Shown: positions 5,850 to 8,180 of the stretch, piece by piece
Position numbering within the stretch: the stretch's first letter is position 1
How the letters are laid out: each line of letters opens with the position of its first letter
DNA from: Gordonia sp. (in: high G+C Gram-positive bacteria)
GTDB lineage: Bacteria > Actinomycetota > Actinomycetes > Mycobacteriales > Mycobacteriaceae
NCBI GenBank assembly: GCA_030152405.1
Contig: JASLJL010000247.1
Span: 1-8,180, forward strand
Length of the DNA: 8,180 nt
Direction: 5' to 3'
Translations under genes and position numbers: made by a program
Notes under the pieces: generated by a model
Told to the model about the DNA's origin: nothing
Seen by the model: the letters and a program-made list of their open reading frames with translations, nothing else
Databases searched by the model: none

Positions 5850-5857
5850 TGACACGG

Positions 5858-7369
5858 ATGACCGGCATCGAACTCCCCGACAACGCAGTCGAACTCGCGC
5901 GGCTGCAGGACGAGATCGCGCAGAAGCTGGCTCTGGTGTCCCTCGACGGACTGTCGAACCGTGAACTCCTCGGAGTGGTGGAGGTCGTGGAGCGATCGCA
6001 CCGCCGCAATGTCGGTGTCGACGCTCGGCTGTTCGTGGAGGTGTCCGACCGGGGCGCTCATCGTGAGGTGGGGGCGCCGTACCCGCAGTATTTCCTGGAG
6101 CACCATCTGCGGTTGAGCGCGGGTGAGAACCGTCGACGTCGTGACGCGGCTCGCGGATTGGTCCCCATGTTCAACTTCTCCGGAGAGAAGCTCGACTCGC
6201 CGATGCCGGCCACCGCTGCGGCGGTCGCCGACGGCGATCTCTCGCTCGATCACGTCACCGAGATCGTCAAGATGGTCGAGGAGATCCCCGCCGCGATTCC
6301 CGCAGAGGACAAGATGCGGGCGGAAGCGCAGCTCGCCGAGGTCGCACGCACACTCACTCCCGAGGGCACTCGGACTGCGGGTAGGCGAATCCTCGCGCAC
6401 CTGGATCCCGACGGTGCTCTGACCGATGACGCCGACCGTGCCCGCACTCGGGGCGTCACTCTCGCTCCGCAGGACCGTCGGCTCATGTCGGCGATCAGTG
6501 CCAAGCTGACCCCGGCCGCACGCGCCAAGCTCGAAGCGCTGCTGGTGTTGTGGGCTGCGCCAGGGATGAACAACCCCGACGATCCCGAGTCGCCGTCGGG
6601 TGCGGCGACGAACGCCGCCCCCGCAGCCTTGGCGGCCGCGCGTGAGCGCGACAGCCGCACCCAGGCCCAGCGGAATCACGACGCGCTGGAGGCGATGTGG
6701 ACTGTGCTGATCGAGACCGGCGGGCTCGGTGAGTCGAAGGGGCTGCCCGCTCACCTGGTGGTGACGGCGTCGCTCGACGACCTCGAGAACCGTTCGGGTG
6801 TGGCGGTCACCGCCACCGGGACTCGTCTGCCGGTCAGGGACCTCGTTGAGATCGCCGCCGACGCCACCCCGTGGCTCGAAGTGTTCGAGAACGCGTCGTC
6901 CCAGGTCCTGTACCTGGGGCGCGGCAAGCGTCTGGCATCGTTGCCCCAGCGGTTGGCACTGTTCGGCCGTGATCGCGGGTGCACCGCGCCCGGCTGCACG
7001 GCCGCGTGGTCGAAGACTCAGGCCCACCACATGCCCGACTGGCAGGACGGTGGCCCGACTGACGTCGACCACCTCGGCGGGGCGTGCGGTCCTCACAATC
7101 GCATCGTCTCCACTCGCCCAGGCGGGTGGGAGACCACCATTCTGGTCTCGGGTCCGTTCCCGGGACGGGTCGGATGGCGTCCCACCGGCTCGAACGAGCC
7201 GTGGCAGGTCAATCACGCGCTTCAACCGGAGAACGCCTTGCCGGCCAGGACGGTCCGGGCCACCGAGTCCGGCTCGGCGATCGAGAAGTGGCTCGGCTGC
7301 CGGATTCCCGGTCCGCCGCCTGGACCGCCAGTCCCGGAGGGGACGGACGTGGTGCGGTACCCCGCTTGA
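5858..7369 (+). CDS. DUF222 / HNH endonuclease-family protein (13E12-repeat type)
   Basis: A 503-residue protein with the two-part layout of actinobacterial 13E12-repeat proteins: a long helical DUF222 region (about residues 15-330, starting ARLQDEIAQKL... and containing the typical RRRRDAARGL and LSLDHVTEI segments), an Ala/Pro-rich linker near 230-250, and a C-terminal HNH nuclease-like domain. In the latter, Cys375 and Cys380 (CTAPGC), His390-His391 (QAHHMPDW), GGPTDVDHL and ACGPHN (Cys410, His413, Asn414) form the expected metal and catalytic site; the final H is replaced by Asn as is common in this subgroup. The tail is Pro-rich (IPGPPPGPPVPEG). These genes are often present in many copies per genome and have been discussed as mobile or SOS-linked, but their job is unproven. 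No inverted repeats or target duplications flank it here. The gene looks intact. Confidence 0.92.
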   Translation: MTGIELPDNAVELARLQDEIAQKLALVSLDGLSNRELLGVVEVVERSHRRNVGVDARLFVEVSDRGAHREVGAPYPQYFLEHHLRLSAGENRRRRDAARGLVPMFNFSGEKLDSPMPATAAAVADGDLSLDHVTEIVKMVEEIPAAIPAEDKMRAEAQLAEVARTLTPEGTRTAGRRILAHLDPDGALTDDADRARTRGVTLAPQDRRLMSAISAKLTPAARAKLEALLVLWAAPGMNNPDDPESPSGAATNAAPAALAAARERDSRTQAQRNHDALEAMWTVLIETGGLGESKGLPAHLVVTASLDDLENRSGVAVTATGTRLPVRDLVEIAADATPWLEVFENASSQVLYLGRGKRLASLPQRLALFGRDRGCTAPGCTAAWSKTQAHHMPDWQDGGPTDVDHLGGACGPHNRIVSTRPGGWETTILVSGPFPGRVGWRPTGSNEPWQVNHALQPENALPARTVRATESGSAIEKWLGCRIPGPPPGPPVPEGTDVVRYPA

Positions 7370-7403
7370 GATCAGTCAGGCGGGGACACCGTCAAGCCCG
7401 ACG

Positions 7404-8180
7404 TCAGGCAAGCATGCGCGCGCGGAGCCTGTCGATCGTCGTCTGGTCGATCTTCAGTCCCTTGCGGACGTAGCGGTCCATCGAACCGTAGAGGCGTTTC
7501 ACCTGATCGAAGGCAGCGTTGAGCCAGGAGAGTTCAACGGCGTCGCTCCGCCCGAGGTAAGCGTTCGACTTCATGAAGTCGGTCTCGATGGTCGCGCGCG
7601 GAACGCCGAGGATGCTCAGGATGATCGCGGTGCCCCAGCCGGTGCGATCCTTGCCCGCACTGCAGTGGAAGACCACTCCGCCGGGGTTGGTCGCGGCGGC
7701 CTTGACGAGGTCGCGGAAGGCCGCGTCCGACCCGACGAAGCTGACCATGAACGGGTAGCCGATGCTCTGGCCCACGTTCGACGACTTCGACGTGTAGGCG
7801 TCGATCAGTGCGCGACCGAGTGTCACCGGCACGAACTCGTGGAACCAGAGTCCGCTGTTCAGGCTGACGACGTCGGCCACCTGGTAGCGGACGCCTGCGG
7901 GCATCTGATCGGGCGCCTCCTCACGTTCGGATGCGTTGCGGAGGTCCACGTCGAGAGTGATTCCGAGGTCGACGAGTGTCTGCTTGTCGGCGTCGGTGAG
8001 GTTGCTCAGCTTGTTGGAGCGGAACAGCTGACCGGTGCGAACAGTCTGACCGCCCACGGTCTCGTACCCGCCGATGTCGCGGAAGTTCGACGCGCTCGTC
8101 AGTCGAGGGGCGGCCGACGCTGTGCCGGCGACCCCGGGGACCAGTGCGATGGCGGCGACCACGGCGAGGAGCAGCGTCGC
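7404..8180 (-). CDS. Exported tyrosine phosphatase (Y_phosphatase3 type), N-terminus cut by the window edge
   Basis: About 258 residues are visible; the start is beyond the right edge. The frame is open to base 8180 and reads ATLLLAVVAAIALVPGVAG then TASA-AP, a hydrophobic core and signal peptidase I site (A-S-A before AP), so the GTG at 8162, which lies inside the core, is not the start. The mature part carries NFRDIGGYETVGGQTVRTG and LFRSNKLSNLTDAD, hallmarks of the secreted bacterial tyrosine/dual-specificity phosphatases related to mycobacterial PtpB. The P-loop HCSAGKDRTG is complete: the catalytic Cys codon is at 7664-7662 and the Arg codon at 7646-7644. It should remove phosphate from tyrosine or lipid substrates outside the membrane. 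It is convergent with the HNH gene, 34 bases apart, and seems to be a separate unit. Substrate unknown. Confidence 0.92.
   Translation of the reverse strand, partial: ATLLLAVVAAIALVPGVAGTASAAPRLTSASNFRDIGGYETVGGQTVRTGQLFRSNKLSNLTDADKQTLVDLGITLDVDLRNASEREEAPDQMPAGVRYQVADVVSLNSGLWFHEFVPVTLGRALIDAYTSKSSNVGQSIGYPFMVSFVGSDAAFRDLVKAAATNPGGVVFHCSAGKDRTGWGTAIILSILGVPRATIETDFMKSNAYLGRSDAVELSWLNAAFDQVKRLYGSMDRYVRKGLKIDQTTIDRLRARMLA

Noticed and set aside
5750..7225. Long antisense open frame (491 codons) opposite the HNH gene
   Set aside because: It is Arg/Gly-rich with no recognisable motif and follows from high-GC codon use of the real gene, which has full domain signatures, a promoter and a strong ribosome site.
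5858..7369. HNH gene as part of an insertion sequence or intron
   Set aside because: No terminal inverted repeats, target duplications, transposase or intron structure around it; DUF222/HNH genes usually stand alone.
7364..7397. Bidirectional terminator between the HNH and phosphatase genes
   Set aside because: GCTTGA and TCAAGC can pair, but only six bases with a 22-base loop and no T-run; a direct GTCAGGC repeat (7375-7381, 7403-7409) is likely chance.
1..8180. CRISPR array, tRNA, rRNA or tandem repeat
   Set aside because: No regularly spaced repeats, no cloverleaf-like sequence and no rRNA-like stretch seen; coding density leaves almost no room.

Overview
This is a high-GC, gene-dense stretch of an actinobacterial chromosome, most likely from the Mycobacteriales (a Gordonia, Williamsia or Rhodococcus type). 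The reasons are strong G/C bias at third codon positions, a DUF222/HNH protein of the kind called 13E12-repeat proteins in mycobacteria, a secreted Y_phosphatase3-type tyrosine phosphatase, and two genes with the 'TAnnnT, six bases, start codon' signature of leaderless actinobacterial transcripts. The genus is inferred from gene types, not from a search.

Layout, left to right: (1) the C-terminal part of an AbrB-family membrane protein (+), open at the left edge. Its 3' end overlaps by 89 bases the end of the next gene on the opposite strand. (2) A minus-strand run, read right to left: a MarR-family regulator (2622 to 2176), a DinB-like protein with its own probable leaderless promoter (2156 to 1617), and a patatin-like phospholipase (1620 to 775) that starts within the ATGA overlap of the DinB stop. 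(3) A 121-base divergent regulatory region (2623-2743) with a perfect 12+12 base inverted repeat, the best candidate operator in the window. (4) A plus-strand pair, a DHA1-type MFS exporter (2744-3928) and an aldo/keto reductase (3972-4796), 43 bases apart. With the MarR gene they form a classic local regulator/efflux/detoxification module. (5) A kinase of the streptomycin/hydroxyurea phosphotransferase type (4842-5753), whose GTG start lies inside a 12+12 base inverted repeat next to a TACGCT -10 box. (6) A DUF222/HNH endonuclease-family protein (5858-7369) with an AT-rich leader, a clear promoter and a strong Shine-Dalgarno. (7) A convergent, exported tyrosine phosphatase (minus strand, 8180 to 7404), open at the right edge inside its signal peptide.

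How the genes work together: the MarR, MFS and AKR genes plausibly form one stress- or ligand-inducible unit in which MarR represses itself and the exporter/reductase pair. The DinB and patatin genes are translationally coupled and should be made together, but I cannot name a shared pathway. The phosphotransferase, HNH gene and phosphatase look like independent units. There are no tRNA or rRNA genes, CRISPR arrays, insertion sequences or other mobile elements that I can support, and no gene-free stretch longer than about 120 bases. I see no convincing new multi-gene defence or mobile system. The most interesting signals are regulatory: the MarR operator, the start-codon hairpin of the phosphotransferase, and the palindrome-rich HNH promoter.
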